Below, in pieces: positions 47,275 through 58,631 of a stretch of DNA of 64,000 nt (the stretch's first letter is position 1; each line of letters opens with the position of its first letter). A program made the translations under genes and the position numbers. The stretch comes from Balamuthia mandrillaris (Eukaryota; Discosea; Longamoebia; Balamuthiidae), in NCBI GenBank assembly GCA_031835245.1, contig JAVKOQ010000119.1, positions 99,020-163,019 of the forward strand, read 5' to 3'. The notes beneath the pieces are model-generated. The model was not told where the DNA came from and did not search any database. It saw only the letters and a program-made list of their open reading frames with translations.

Positions 47275-50045
47275 ATGATGAAGAGAGAAGCAAGCAATGC
47301 AAACGGAAATGGCTTGGATACAACGGTCAACGTGTACCGGTGCAACAAAGGCGTGCGCAGAGTGGAGGGCCTTAAGAAACAACAACTAGCAAATGGCACG
47401 GACGTTGCGGTGGTTCCCGCTGCTGTAAGCGTCCTTCTTAGTGACAACCACTTGGAATTCACGCTCGTGTTAGACACTGCGGCTTTACCAGGTGGCGAGG
47501 AAGAGGACACTTCACAAGCAGGCAGACAGGAATGGTTGGGTTTTTCTTACTTTGGGTACCTCGAAAATCTGAAACGCTGTTTTAGAAAGCCCTACCAAGA
47601 CCTTCCCTCATTCTTTAAAATACTTCATGTACATCCCGCTGTTTCTATGCGCTATGCTCTCCCTGCTCTCTCCGCTCTTTCCTCTAACCTCCGTTTCATC
47701 TAGGAAAACATTACCTTCAGTTTTCCTTCACCTTTTACCAGCCCTTTCCTGCTCATTGGCGAAGAAAAGGCGTTTTGGCAGGTATGCTCACCATTTTGGC
47801 TTCTGAACATTTTACTCACCCACCAGATGCGTAGATATCCTCTCCTAAACCACCACATGGTATACTTGGTTTCATTCCCTTCCGTCCTGTTAACACTTTC
47901 CATTCCTTAAAGTCCCACCCCATACTTTCATTAGAGGTATGAGTTCGCGATCTTGTTTTTTTGCTTCTCTACCTCTTCTGCCTTCGCGACCTCTGCTGCT
48001 TCTTCTTCTTCTTTTTCTTCTTCTTGTTCTTCTTCTTCTTCTTCTTCTTCTTCTTCTTCCTCCTCCTCCTTCTCCTCTGACCTCTTTTGCTTGATCCTAT
48101 TCTTGCATTCTGCACTTACCAAGGGAGAGCATTACCCAGTGCTGAGCATGGCGACCACTGTAGACCGCAATAGCTTGTTGCTTCGCTCCCTTGAGTGCGA
48201 TAAACTCTACACAGCCATGCTGAACAAATTCTTCTGCAAGCCTAGCGCCACGTACAGCACCAGTGCTCTTATTTCACTGCCGCCTGATATGGAATCGAAT
48301 TTGGTGAATAGACACCTTTCAGATCGGCTTATTCAGGCCTTCCATCAGCACTCTTCTTTAGTCAATTTAACGAATGGTGGGAGTCATGAGGAGACTCCCG
48401 GCAACCATGATGTAAGTGGCAGCAGTAACAGCACACTAAACGGAAAAGAAGGTCAACCCACCAAAAGAAGCAAACCCAAACAAGCACCTGTTTTTGTGTC
48501 TAACTTGTTGCTTTCCCATGGCACCTTTGTCCAACGTTGTGACCTCGTTTCTGTAAGCACGTCTTCCCTTGGAAAATCTCAGCTTGCACAGATCATACAC
48601 CGCTTTCGACCAACACCAGCTCTTATCGATCATGCATCATCACACAATCTATTTCGTTCCCCGGACGCTGCCGGTGTTCAAGAGTTCAAAAAAGAGCTTA
48701 AAGCCTTCCTCAGCTCTGTATTGGTACTATCTCTTTCTATTCGTCGTTTTCTTCTATTCTCTCTCTTCGCCTCTAGTCTGCATTCTGTTGTCCATCGTTA
48801 TATCTGACATTGAGAATACAGAAAATAGAAGAAATAATTCACAGCCGGATCGCTATTTACAACCCCTTCCTTCTCACATGTGAGAATGTGTCAATGACAT
48901 CCTCTTTGTTGGTGCCTCCATCTATAGATCAATGTCATACACGCCCAAGCGCTTGGCCTCCCCACAACAATAGCGTTATTGATCCTGCGACCCACAAAAA
49001 GCCATCCTATCTTCTGTTTAGCCACAACGCAAGCTCATCTTCAATACTACATTTCAATAACGCTACAGAGATTCTTGACGAAGCACGCCGACAAGCCTCC
49101 CGTAACAAAAAACCCTTTTCCTTACCTCGCCAAGCAGTTTCATTGCCTTCCTCGCTGAAACCTGAAATGACAACTAAACGTGCTGGTATTGAAGCAGCCA
49201 CTACTATCACGGAGCGATTGTGCTTACAACAATTGCTCACCCCGTCACTGCTATCCCACAGTCTTAATAATGGCAGCAGCCTCGCCCCTCATCTCAACAA
49301 TATTCAGCCAGACCAGCAGACAAAATCTTCTAACCGAGTTCTCAGTAATGAATTGCGATCTCACCAGCAGCCGACTCCTACTCACCCAAAACAACTCCCC
49401 AAAAGCCAAAACTTGCACCTAAGTAGCCCTCAGCTTATTGAAGATCCCATTAACTTACCAGCGACAGGTAACACTTCTGCAGGAGACCCATCCTTCCTAG
49501 ACCCTTCCATTCTTCTCACTGGAAAGGCTGTGCATACAAATAACAACGCACCTCGTTCAAGCCCCTTTCCGCTACAAACATCCCAACCTCCGCACCAACT
49601 TCCCCCTTTTTACCAAATGCAACAGGATGCAGCAATCAGCCCCATTACTGTCCCTTCAAACATTAACCCTCATATGATGGCAGAAGCTGTAGCATCTGCC
49701 ATAGCAGCAATGGGGCTAAAGGGCAGCCATCATCAACCACAGAAGCACCACGGCCAAACGTCCAACACAAGAAGCAGTTCCCCCCTTTACCCTCAATCTG
49801 AACATACCGGAGCTGTTCCCTTCTCCAGGCCTGCCGTCAACCTTTCTCCTCACTTTAACACTCCACACTACCCACCACCAACGGCACCTCCGACAGCCGC
49901 CTACTATCCCTTACCACTTCCACTACCAGCAGCAGCAGTGGTTACTGCTAACACAGCTCTTCCTCAACTCCGTCACCAGCACGGCGACCACCGGCAAAGA
50001 ACAGCAGGTCCTTACCCAACAGCCCCAGCAGTCGACATCAAGTAA
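47275..50045 (+). CDS. unknown Ser/Pro/Gln-rich protein
   Basis: At least four exons are likely. Exon 1 starts at 47275 (MMKREASNANGNG). Exon 2 is 47704-47781 (ending EEKAFWQ), exon 3 is 48124-48723 (GEHYPVLSMATTVDRN to FLSSVL) and exon 4 is 48822-50045 (KIEEIIHSRIAIYNPFLLT to the stop). Exons 2-4 join in phase 0; the exon 1 donor was not resolved. The intron before exon 3 holds a TTC/CTC tract. The first 250 residues look globular. The last 350 are low-complexity, rich in Ser, Pro, Gln, Asn and His, with PPPTAPPTAAYY near the end, which would suit a regulatory or scaffold protein. No known domain was recognised. Confidence 0.6.
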
Positions 50046-50165
50046 GGCCAATGTAGCAAAGCACAACACACCACCGTATTTAAGGAGAAATTGTAGCACG
50101 ACGTGTGTTTACTTTTTGAAGAAAGAAAAACGAGCAGCAAAGAAAGTTTATGCACCAAACAAATT

Positions 50166-51848
50166 TTATAATCTTTGCGCCTCCTCTAAAGCGTGCGGTC
50201 CGGAAATGTTATCAAAGATAAGGTCACTGGCATTATGGGCTTGAGCTGTAAAGCCCGTCCCATTGGCGTACACTATAACGCGGAAAAAGTGGGCTGTGCT
50301 TTGCAGTTGGTCGAGGTACCAGGGTTTGCTGGAGGGCAGATCTCGTGGGGTAATGCCCAAGCACCCATCTCCCAGGTAGAGGGTGCCTGACGTTTCAGAC
50401 GCTGTCCCATTCCTAAGCAGTTTGGTACGCTTGTACAGGTGGTCATGGTGCTCAAAAGCTATCGTTAACTGTGGCCGAAAAATAAAAATAAAAACGAGGC
50501 GTGAGGGCTGGAAGGACAAAAGGAGCAAGCATTTGTGTACCTTATGTTTATCAAAAAGTGACAGCCAGTTATCCCTCAAGGTGTCCTGATCGTCGTCTGA
50601 TTCTCTGGATGGATAGAGGGGCACGTGATAGGTCGCCTGTGCAGATGTGTGTGGTTGCATTGGTAGTAGAGGTTTGTTTGAACAAAGAAAAGCATTGGTA
50701 AGTTAGTCATGCCTCACATAGAGCACCAAGGCGAGCAGAAATACCAATCGGGTAGGCCTGTTTTTGTTCTGGTTAAGCTGTTCGTCAATCCAGCTCTTTT
50801 GCGAAGAAGGAGAGGCCACGTGACCAGTGTCCAGAGCGAGAACAATGGTATGATTAGCCAGCAAATGGGAAGCAAAAGTTTTTCTGTGATTCCAATTTGT
50901 GTCCAAGCCTCTCTCACGGGGAAAATAGGCTTGAAAATAGGGAGCTTCGGGCGCGCTGTAGCCTGCTTCATGGTTGCCAATAGACACTAACAAAGGCAAC
51001 ATGCGACCTTGCGGTGACGTGGTGTGCTTACTCCAGGACTGCAACCACTGGTCCCAACGATGATAGCAGGTGGCCAAGGCGTTGGCATAGGCGATATCCC
51101 CTCCTATCATCATGAATTGTAGCTCCTGGTGAGACCCTAGCAAGCGCATAAAGTCTTCTGAGCCAGACTCAAAGCCTATGTCTCCTCCAGCCCCAAATAT
51201 TAAGTCTACATCAAAGAGGAGAACACGTTAGGCACTTGTGTAAGAGCATGAACGTGATTACTAAATCGGTACCTCTTTCCGATGTGGCAGGTAAGGTCTT
51301 GAACCAACGCTCCTGGGTATAGTGTTCAATGTCATCTCCGCCACCAGCGATGAAGTAATAGATAGTGTCTGGTTGAAGGTCCAACAATTCCGCCCAGTGG
51401 ACATACCGCTGGTGCTCTTCAATGAAATGGAACCGGAAAGACTTAGCAGTAACTGAGGAATTGTACAAGGCAAAACCGTTGGCACTTCCTTCGTGGGCGT
51501 GAGACACAGTGTCGTAGTACACCTGTTAAACAAAGAGAGATTCGAATCGGGCTCAGAAAAAAACACAATAAAACCAGGTGAGGTGCAGGAGCAGGAGAGG
51601 GCTACCTTGGCGTGAGAAAGAGGGGTAGAGGTATGAAAATTTACAATGATTTCGTGGGATGTGTTATGGGTTAGAGTAAGGTAAAGGTGGCAAGGAAGAG
51701 ACTGTTTAGGGCAGAGGCTGTCCTCAAACGAACGGGAGAACCGCGTGGAAAAAGCCAAGGGGTGAGAGCACACGCACACACCCGAGGTTAGGTAGATAGT
51801 GAGGAAAGAGAAAATAAATAAAGAGGCAAGACCTGCGCATGCAATCAT
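50166..51848 (-). CDS. purple acid phosphatase (metallophosphoesterase)
   Basis: Five exons (51848-51606, 51522-51273, 51205-50745, 50636-50541, 50468-50166) join to 450 residues. The signal peptide (LASLFIFSFLTIYLTSG) leads to a fibronectin-like N-terminal domain (VNFHTSTPLSHAKVYYDT, LLDLQPDTIYYF), then the metal-binding set: GGDIG in place of the usual DxG, GGDIAYAN, GNHEAGYS, HVPLYPS, and HHDHLYKRT in place of GHxHxYxR. The Gly before the last His pair is replaced by His, but the His ligands are kept, so activity is likely. Such enzymes hydrolyse phosphate esters in lysosomes or outside the cell. The ATG at 51848 fits the signal peptide. Confidence 0.88.
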
Positions 51849-51869
51849 AAACCCAGAACAAAAAATGGG

Positions 51870-52419
51870 TTAGATAACGACTTCAAAAGGAAGAAGATAG
51901 CCATTAACAGCAAAGGAAAACCCACCAATGTAGAAGAAGAGGAGCCGTTTGACCCGTTTTCGGTCCAGCTTTGTTTTTTTCGGAGGAGTTATAGTGCCGT
52001 CTGTGAGCTCTGTGTCCTCATTCTCGTTCACTGGGTCTTGAATGTTATTTACAATGAAAGCTTCGGTGGAGGTGCTACTCTCGTGCCCAGTAAACTTATT
52101 GACAACCAACCGAAAAGCTTGTTTTACGTAACCAGGTGCACGCTGAATTGCACCAAAGCGAGGACCATGACGACGCCTTGACTGCGGTAGAGGTTGAAAA
52201 GCATGCTCTTGCTCCACGCTTCCCATGAACAGAACTAACCAGTCGAGAAAGGATAAGGTTATTCGGGGTTCTTCTTTTCTTTCACACCCACGAGAGAAAG
52301 AAAGAAAGAAAGAAACGACAAGAAACGACAAGAAACGACAAGAAAGAAACAACAAGAAAGAAACGACAAGAAAGTAACGGCAAGAAAGAAATGACAAGAA
52401 AGAAACGACAAGAAACGAC

Positions 52420-52461
<42 letters not shown>

Positions 52462-53032
52462 GGACTGATAATACTGGTAGGAGAAAAGAGTATCCAGCTG
52501 AACCACAAAACGCCACACATGGCTATTATGGCGAATGGTTCACTTACAAAGTCCCACGCTGCGCTGGTTAAGGCTCCATAACATACAGACAAGGTCATGG
52601 ACCACAGGCATAGGTGTATCAGTGCATAGACAGCTCTGTGCATGACGCGGCGCCGTTGTTGTGCCTCCGCTGTCAGAGCAAAGGCCGTAGTGGTGCTTGT
52701 TGCAGCCTCTCCCAAAGAGGGGCTCATCAGTTCTTCTCCTTCTTCGGTCTCGGCATAGCTTTCGATCCTAGTTTGTTCTTCCTCTTCCCCTTCGTCGGCT
52801 TCGCTCAAGGAGCATGAAGCACTATCTGTTCTTTCAGTGAGCGTCTCCTCTTCTTCTTGTTCATCTTCTTGCGGAAGGTTCTTTCCATAGTGCTTAGGTT
52901 CAAGCCCTTCTCGCGGTTTGCGCTTTCTACTAAGGTCCCATGCCGTTGCTATCACAATCAAAACCAACACGTTCAACCCGAAGACTGCTCATTCGTTCAT
53001 GCACAGAGATATTAGTTGGGCTACATGAAGTG

Positions 53033-53074
<42 letters not shown>

Positions 53075-53147
53075 CATTACAAACTATGCCTGGCAGGGAA
53101 GTCCAGAAAAACATCTGTTCCCGAAACGTGGCAAAGTCATGGCTCAT
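51870..53147 (-). CDS. unknown multi-pass membrane protein
   Basis: Exon 1 (MSHDFATFREQMFF, from 53147) joins exon 2 through a donor at TTT|GTAATG, giving a first helix FFGLNVLVLIVIATAW. A cytosolic-type acidic loop follows (EEEE, ETEEGEE), then YALIHLCLWSMTLSVCYGAL and possibly AIIAMCGVLWFSWILF, an intron full of GAAACGACAA and (GA)n repeats, then LDWLVLFMGSV and a last helix FYIGGFSFAVNGYLL near the C-terminus. The position of the intron after the third segment is uncertain. No family was recognised. It lies head to tail upstream of the acid phosphatase with only 21 bases between them. Confidence 0.6.
52292..52459. repeat. GAAACGACAA decamer array plus (GA)n
   Basis: About ten degenerate units of AAGAAACGAC(A) lie next to a 37-base GA run, within an intron of the membrane protein gene. 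Confidence 0.85.
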
Positions 53148-53288
53148 CGTGGGAGAGTGGCAGGTAGGGTTGGCCAGAGGAGGATGGTGATGATTCCTTA
53201 CTCAGCAACAAAGTGCGCAAGTCGGACGGCAGGCAGAAGCACTTTGGTTTTGTGTAATGGCTCTGCTTTTTTCTTTGCCCCACCACTG

Positions 53289-53323
<35 letters not shown>

Positions 53324-53492
53324 CTTCCCTGTAATTCTTGTGTTGCGGTTGTGGTGGTGGTGGTGGTTTGATTTCGCTCAAAAATTCAAAATTATTGGTG
53401 ATTATTTCAAATTATTGACAATGATCGCGGAAATAAAAAGAGGGTTTTCCATCCGAATAAAATAATTATTATTATATTTGTTATTATTGTTA
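53148..53492. other. intergenic region with (CTG)10
   Basis: 345 bases without a gene between the membrane protein start and the papain-like gene end. A CTG run lies at 53291-53321 and a TTATTA-rich stretch at 53462-53500. Confidence 0.6.
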
Positions 53493-54819
53493 TTATTCAA
53501 TGCGACGGATAACAGGAAAGGAGGCAGCGGAAGCTATGCCGCACATGTTATCCTCGTTGCGAGAGAGATAAAAGTACCCGCCGTCTCCCCACTCAGTACC
53601 AAACGAGTTTTTGAGAATCCAATAGTCCTTATCAGCATCGGAGCCGTAGCCCACCAGCAGCATGGCATGGGAAGGGGTGTTCCTGGCACAGTTGTAATCC
53701 CGGAATATGCCACTGCGATAGAACTGGAACGCCCTGTTGGTAGCGTCGATGCCAACAGCCACAGGACCCACCGATGCCACCACTCTTGTAAGGGTCGCCT
53801 CGCTGCCCATTGGGATCTCCTCGAATGCGTCAATGGTGGTGACCACCGAACTCTTAGGGTAGGCACACTCCGCCTGAGTGCCATTGTAGGGGTATGTCAA
53901 CTGGCGAAGAATTCCTCTGTCCCTAGCAAACTCAAAAGCCTGAATAAGCCCCACCGTCATGGTAAAGAAATGGTATTAGTCTCCGGATATTCTTGCGATG
54001 GACGGCAGGTCGGTAGTAATGGTTACACGTAATGAGTCGAACAAAGAAAACATACATTGAGTGGGGTACCACCGCGGCAGCCTTTGGATCCGTACTTTTC
54101 CCCGCAGTCAACCACATGCTGCTCAGAGAGGGTTTGAAGGAGGTTGTTAACCCTGGCATAGGCACTCTCCACTGCCCCTACAGCCGCAAAGGCCCAAGCA
54201 GACGCACATTTTAGCTGGTTTTTAACGCCGGTGACGATACCTTTGGCTCGCCAATCCACAGAGGGTGGTAAACCCGACATTATCTTGCTCTCCTTGGCCG
54301 GCTTTAGTTGTGGCAGGCGAAGGTGCAACAACTGTCCATCCACCCCGAAACCTGTGTACTCGGCGTGAAACTCTTCTGGTGATATATCTCCAAACTCGTT
54401 CATCTCCACTGTTTGTAATGAAGGGTGACATGCAAAACCACCCAAGGGCATGTCTTTGGTTAGCACCAGCACCATTATAGAATAGGGGATGGGAACAAAA
54501 ACGTACATTGCACTCCAGTTAGTTCAGTTTGAAAACGGTTGTACTTCATGATGTACTCTTTGTTTTGTTTCCATATCTCGTAACGGTTCACCAACTCGGT
54601 GTGGGTCTCATACTCTTTGTTGAACCTCTTAGTCCATTTAACGAACGCCTTCTTGGCATAGAGGTCCTCGTCCTGGATCACTGAATTTGGTTTCGGCGCT
54701 ACTCTCTCTCTACTTCGGCCGCCCACCGTAACCGAGTGTTCTCCCACGCCTGCCTCGGCAACCCCCACGGCCAAAACCATCAGAGAGACGAGAAGCAATA
54801 CAAAACGAAGCTCTTTCAT
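53493..54819 (-). CDS. papain-family (cathepsin L-like) protein lacking the catalytic Cys
   Basis: Three exons (54819-54507, 54408-54056, 53939-53493) join in frame to 370 residues. The parts are: a signal peptide (FVLLLVSLMVLAVGVAEA); an I29 inhibitor propeptide with an ERFNIN-like helix (RYEIWKQNKEYIMKYN) and MNEFGD; and the mature start LPPSVDWRAKG. At the active site the usual QCGSCWAF reads KCASAWAF: the codon at 54197-54199 is GCT, so the nucleophile is Ala175. The catal. His (SHAMLLVGYG) and Asn (YWILKNSFGTEWG) and most structural Cys remain. The frame is open and splice sites are good, so this looks like a kept pseudoprotease, like TINAG or testin, where Ser replaces Cys. An inhibitor, binding or scaffold role is inference. 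Confidence 0.88.
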
Positions 54820-55141
54820 TTAGTACCAGCAGAACGAAGGTTTTCCCCCAGTTTTTCGGTTGTGCTATTCTCTTCCAACGGGGTGGGGTGCAGGCACTTT
54901 CTTCTCGAAAGGTCACGGATGACGTGTAATGTGCCTTTTAAAGGAATAAATTAATTATATATATCTATAACAACAATTATTATTTGAATGCTCTCCAACG
55001 CAACCCAACAGTCCCAACACACAAGAAGAAGCACAACGACCGGGCACCCTCCTCATTGTGAAACACGAAGAAGCCACAAAGGAGGAGCTCCCCCCTTCTG
55101 AGGAACAAACAAAACGCAGCCAGCACCAAACCACCAACGTG
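54820..55141. promoter_or_regulatory. divergent intergenic region, papain-like / basic protein
   Basis: 322 bases between divergent ATGs. A TTAATTATATATATC stretch (about 54950-54966) is the only TATA-like sequence and lies roughly 180 bases upstream of the + strand start. The + strand frame stays open upstream to 55058 but has no ATG there. Confidence 0.4.
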
Positions 55142-56026
55142 ATGGACCTGTTCCGAGCGATTGTCCAAAAATCCAAGCCAAGGAAAGGCGCGGTTCGACT
55201 CGCCGACTCGGACCAAGGCCCCCGGTCCTCCTCCCCCAAGCGAGACACGCCGGAGGAAGCAAACCAGGAGGGGGAGGAGGACCTGGCCTTTCAACTCCGG
55301 TTGGACTTGTACAAAGCCGGCCGTGTGGACAGCGAAAACAATTTCATGAGTATGATGCGGAAATGGGCTCCCAAACCCACCGCTGGTGGAACAGCAGCAG
55401 GAAAGGAGGAAGGTCTCTCCCCGCAACACCCCGGAAAGGTCCAGAAGCTGAGAGAGCTGACGGAGGACATGGAAGACGAGATGGCAAGAAAGGCCATGGA
55501 AAAATGGTATAACGAGCTGCATAAGCTTGCTCAGGACGAGAAGAGAAAGCAAAAAGGAAGCCTCGTTCGTAACTTTTCCTCTCCGAACCTGAGGAGAAGG
55601 GCCTTGGGACTTGAACTCACTGCCCTGATGAAAGACGACCAGAAAGAGGAGGAAGAGGAGGAGCTGGAACTTGAACCTGCTCCTCTTACTCACCGAGAGT
55701 ACACCCCGCATGACAAAGAACGACAGCAGCAGCAGGTCGAGGACCATCATCGCAAGGTAAAGAAACACCGCCGTCGCCATCGCCAGCGGCACAGAAAAGA
55801 GGAGGCCTGTCAAGGAGAACATGAAGAAGCCAGCCGAGAGCGTCGTCGTCATCGTCGCCGTCGCCGAACCCGTCAGAAGTTGGTGGAAGACTCTGCCACC
55901 AACCCAACACGTTATCTGCCTCACAAGGAACAACGACTGCAACCACAACCACGGAAACAAGAAGACGAACAAAGAGCGATGGTAAGGATGAGGCGCCACC
56001 GCTCCACCAGCGATGCTGACCCTTAG
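55142..56026 (+). CDS. unknown charged, helical protein
   Basis: A single-exon frame of 294 residues starts MDLFRAIVQKSKPRKG; no ATG lies further upstream in frame. The centre (KLRELTEDMEDEMARKAMEKWYNELHKLA) is predicted helical. The C-terminal third is dominated by Arg/His/Lys/Gln (RRRHRQRHRKEE, RRRHRRRRRTRQK), a possible nucleic-acid-binding or nuclear-targeting tail. No known domain. A 339-codon frame on the other strand is an artefact of the same skewed composition. Confidence 0.65.
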   Translation: MDLFRAIVQKSKPRKGAVRLADSDQGPRSSSPKRDTPEEANQEGEEDLAFQLRLDLYKAGRVDSENNFMSMMRKWAPKPTAGGTAAGKEEGLSPQHPGKVQKLRELTEDMEDEMARKAMEKWYNELHKLAQDEKRKQKGSLVRNFSSPNLRRRALGLELTALMKDDQKEEEEEELELEPAPLTHREYTPHDKERQQQQVEDHHRKVKKHRRRHRQRHRKEEACQGEHEEASRERRRHRRRRRTRQKLVEDSATNPTRYLPHKEQRLQPQPRKQEDEQRAMVRMRRHRSTSDADP

Positions 56027-56126
56027 AAAACTTGTTGATCAACAAGCAGATGCAAACCACACTATGTGAAAGATTAGTCAAACGAGTGTCAATAAAAGAG
56101 TGTAAACTTGCTGTAGTTGATATCTC

Positions 56127-56163
<37 letters not shown>

Positions 56164-56225
56164 CTCGCCCTTTCCTCTCCTTGCATCTCCGTTTGTGGGG
56201 TGAACAGAAGTGGAGGTTGAAACAA

Positions 56226-57749
56226 TTATTTGTCAACAAGCCTCTCATTGGTTAGAGTTGCATTAGGAAGAGAAGATGGAAGCAAGGCCTCCAGGTTCGC
56301 AAGGTGAGTGCTGTTGAGGTGTTCCACGTACTCCTTGTGGCGTTGGAAAAGTTCGTCGAATTGCTGCTTTTGCTGCTTTAGAGCAAGGTGAAGCGTTTCT
56401 TGCCACAGTGACCGTTGGTTCGTGAGTAAAGTCGCATTTATCTCCTTCATTTTATCGAGATAGGTGTTGTTTTTGTCTGCAACCTCCAGCAAAATGTCTT
56501 GAAAGTGTTCCTGGGCTGTTGTCAAAAGCTGTTCTTTGCGTGCGTTTTCCTTACGTAGTTCACCGATTTCCTCTCGTAACCGCTCCACGCTCTCAACAAG
56601 AGCTTGGTATGGCGCTAGCTGTGATGGTGGCTCGCTGTTGTAGTGTGTCTGTACGTCCATAGGTGTTTCGTTGCTTCCTTCATCTTTTCCCTCTTCCTTG
56701 TCCGCCTCCTTTCCTTCCACTTCTGCCACTGTTTCCTCCTTTTCTTCCTGTTCTGCTTCCTTTCCTTCATCTATCTGATGTGTAGGGGATGCTACCCGTT
56801 GTGAGGCTAGAGATGAAGCTTCTGACACAGTCTCCTCCTCTTCCTTATTCTCCGTCTCCTGATCCTCTTGCTGCTGCTCGTTCTCCTTTTTGTCTTCCTC
56901 TATTACATCCGTTATCTGTTTCTCCTCCTGCTCCTCCTTTTCTTTCTCTTGATTCTCCTTCTCTTTGTCTTGTTCTGGCCGCTCCTCCATCTTTTCTTCC
57001 TCTCTCTCTTTCCCCTCCTTTTCGATAGGTGCGTTTTCGTGGTTTATGTCGGTTGGCCTCTCAAACAGTGCCGCCTCCGCACTGCTTTTCGGTAGTTCTA
57101 AAGTAACAACATCTCCATAATAGCTGGTTCGCTTGCGAGCTCTTTTTCCTGCAATGATCAACGGCGAATCCAAGGTAAATCCCTCTTTTTGAGTCTTGGT
57201 TCGCTTTTGCTTGGAGCGCTGTTCGTTTGAATTGTTATCACTTTCTGACCTTCTCTTTCTTTTTTTCTCACCCTGTTCGTTTTTGTTCTTCCGCTCTTTA
57301 TCCGGTTCCTCTCCATCCGTGGAGCGGCGCCGTTCCTTTGTTCTATCTGTAAGACAGATTACGGGTCGGTAAGTGGTGCTGGTTTCAAAGCGTTTGCATT
57401 GAAATGAAGGGCGGAGGACTTGGCCTTACCCCTTCCATTTTCAGACCCCTTTCTCTTCTCTTTCTTCTTTTTCCTTGAATCCTCTTTGTCATCTCCTTGT
57501 CGCTCATGCTGGGTGCTGTTGGCTTTTGACATCTCAGAGCTTGTTTCTGGAAAGGAATGATTATGAAGGGCCTGCTCTGCCTTTTGGTGCCAGTCCTTAG
57601 CTTCTTCCAAAGCCTTTAGGAAGGTCTTGTTCCTCAATTGGCGCCTCATTGTCGTTAGGGGAGGCAGAAAGGGTTCTATATCCACCTGCTTTACCCATTC
57701 GCTGCAAAGAGTTTAGCCTCCAACCGAAGGCCGTTTACTGTGCTGTCTC

Positions 57750-57786
<37 letters not shown>

Positions 57787-58169
57787 GTCTCTTCTTCCTT
57801 CTAGTGGGGGTACGTACATTGAATCTCTGCCAAAGATGGTGACACAAACAGAGTCCTCCGGTACATGAGCTTTCCTGTTGCTCAGCATCTGTTCTCTTGT
57901 GGAGTCTTCCACAACCTGCAGGCAGTGCACAACAACCCAAAATGAACGCTCGCTTCGCTTGAGAGCCCACAACACTGCTCAACAAAACTCACAAACACAA
58001 ACAACAAGGAGGTGGTTGTCTTACGCGAGCAGGCCAATAGTGCCCTTGGTCATCCTTGGGCAAGACCCACACGGTGTGCGGGTACTTCCAGCCGCCCTCA
58101 GGGGGTGGGTAGTGCCGCACTGGCCGTTTCCCTATTATTTATTTGTTGATCAACGTGAACACAGAGGGG

Positions 58170-58200
<31 letters not shown>

Positions 58201-58322
58201 AGGAGAGGAGAGAGAGCGAGAAACACGAACGGGTGCTCATCGGTACTTTTGTTCGTCTGCTTTTTTCTGTTTTGCTCTTCTCTCGTGTGTGTGGTCGACA
58301 GAAATGTTTGTTGAGGGGTCAT
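56226..58322 (-). CDS. PWWP-domain protein with C-terminal coiled coil
   Basis: Five exons (58322-58247, 58131-58025, 57915-57818, 57701-57430, 57346-56226) join in frame to 557 residues. The PWWP domain (about residues 38-115) is rebuilt over three exons: VWVLPKDDQGHYWPARVVED, then VCVTIFGRDS, then EWVKQVDIEPF, with WPARV the signature turn. Such domains bind methylated histone tails (often H3K36me) plus DNA in chromatin. The rest is Lys/Glu-rich with several basic nuclear-type clusters (KKKKEKRKG), then a long acidic region and a coiled coil (VERLREEIGELRKENARKE to LLEVADKNNTYLDKMKEI). The partner is unknown; a chromatin-tethering role is inferred. (CT)n and (GA)n runs lie in introns 3 and 1. 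Confidence 0.82.
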
Positions 58323-58631
58323 TCTTCTTGTCGAGGGGAATCTCGGGAAGGGAAGGGCAGAGCAAGGGACCACCACATCGAGTTTACTCACTTGTGTGAC
58401 TTTTAATCCATCAGAGCAAGGGGCCACCACCACCACCACATCGCAATGCCCAGGACAGCACGGGAGAAAGAACAGGGGGAGGACGAAGCGATGAACAAAC
58501 AACTACAACAACAATAGCTTTATCTCATAGCTTAACCTATGTTTGTAGGTTTATTATTATTTTTGGTTGTTTGTTCGTTCGTTGAGAAGGGAAGGGGAGG
58601 GGAGGGGAGGGGATCGGGACCCGACCGGCCT
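58323..58631. other. intergenic, PWWP gene start / ARM-like gene end
   Basis: 309 bases on the same-strand boundary of two - strand genes. GTGGTG runs and a GGGGA repeat near 58590-58612 are present. It probably holds the PWWP promoter. No site is certain. Confidence 0.4.

Noticed and set aside
47953-48120. Ser/Phe-rich reading before MATTVDRNS in the unknown + strand gene
   Set aside because: It is a TTC/CTC intronic tract ending in an acceptor at 48123; the frame across it is not likely to be coding.
54980-55999. 339-codon open frame opposite the unknown basic protein
   Set aside because: It is Phe/Leu/Val-rich because it is antisense to an Arg/Glu/Lys-rich frame, and it shows no domain, whereas the + strand frame has a sensible ATG start.
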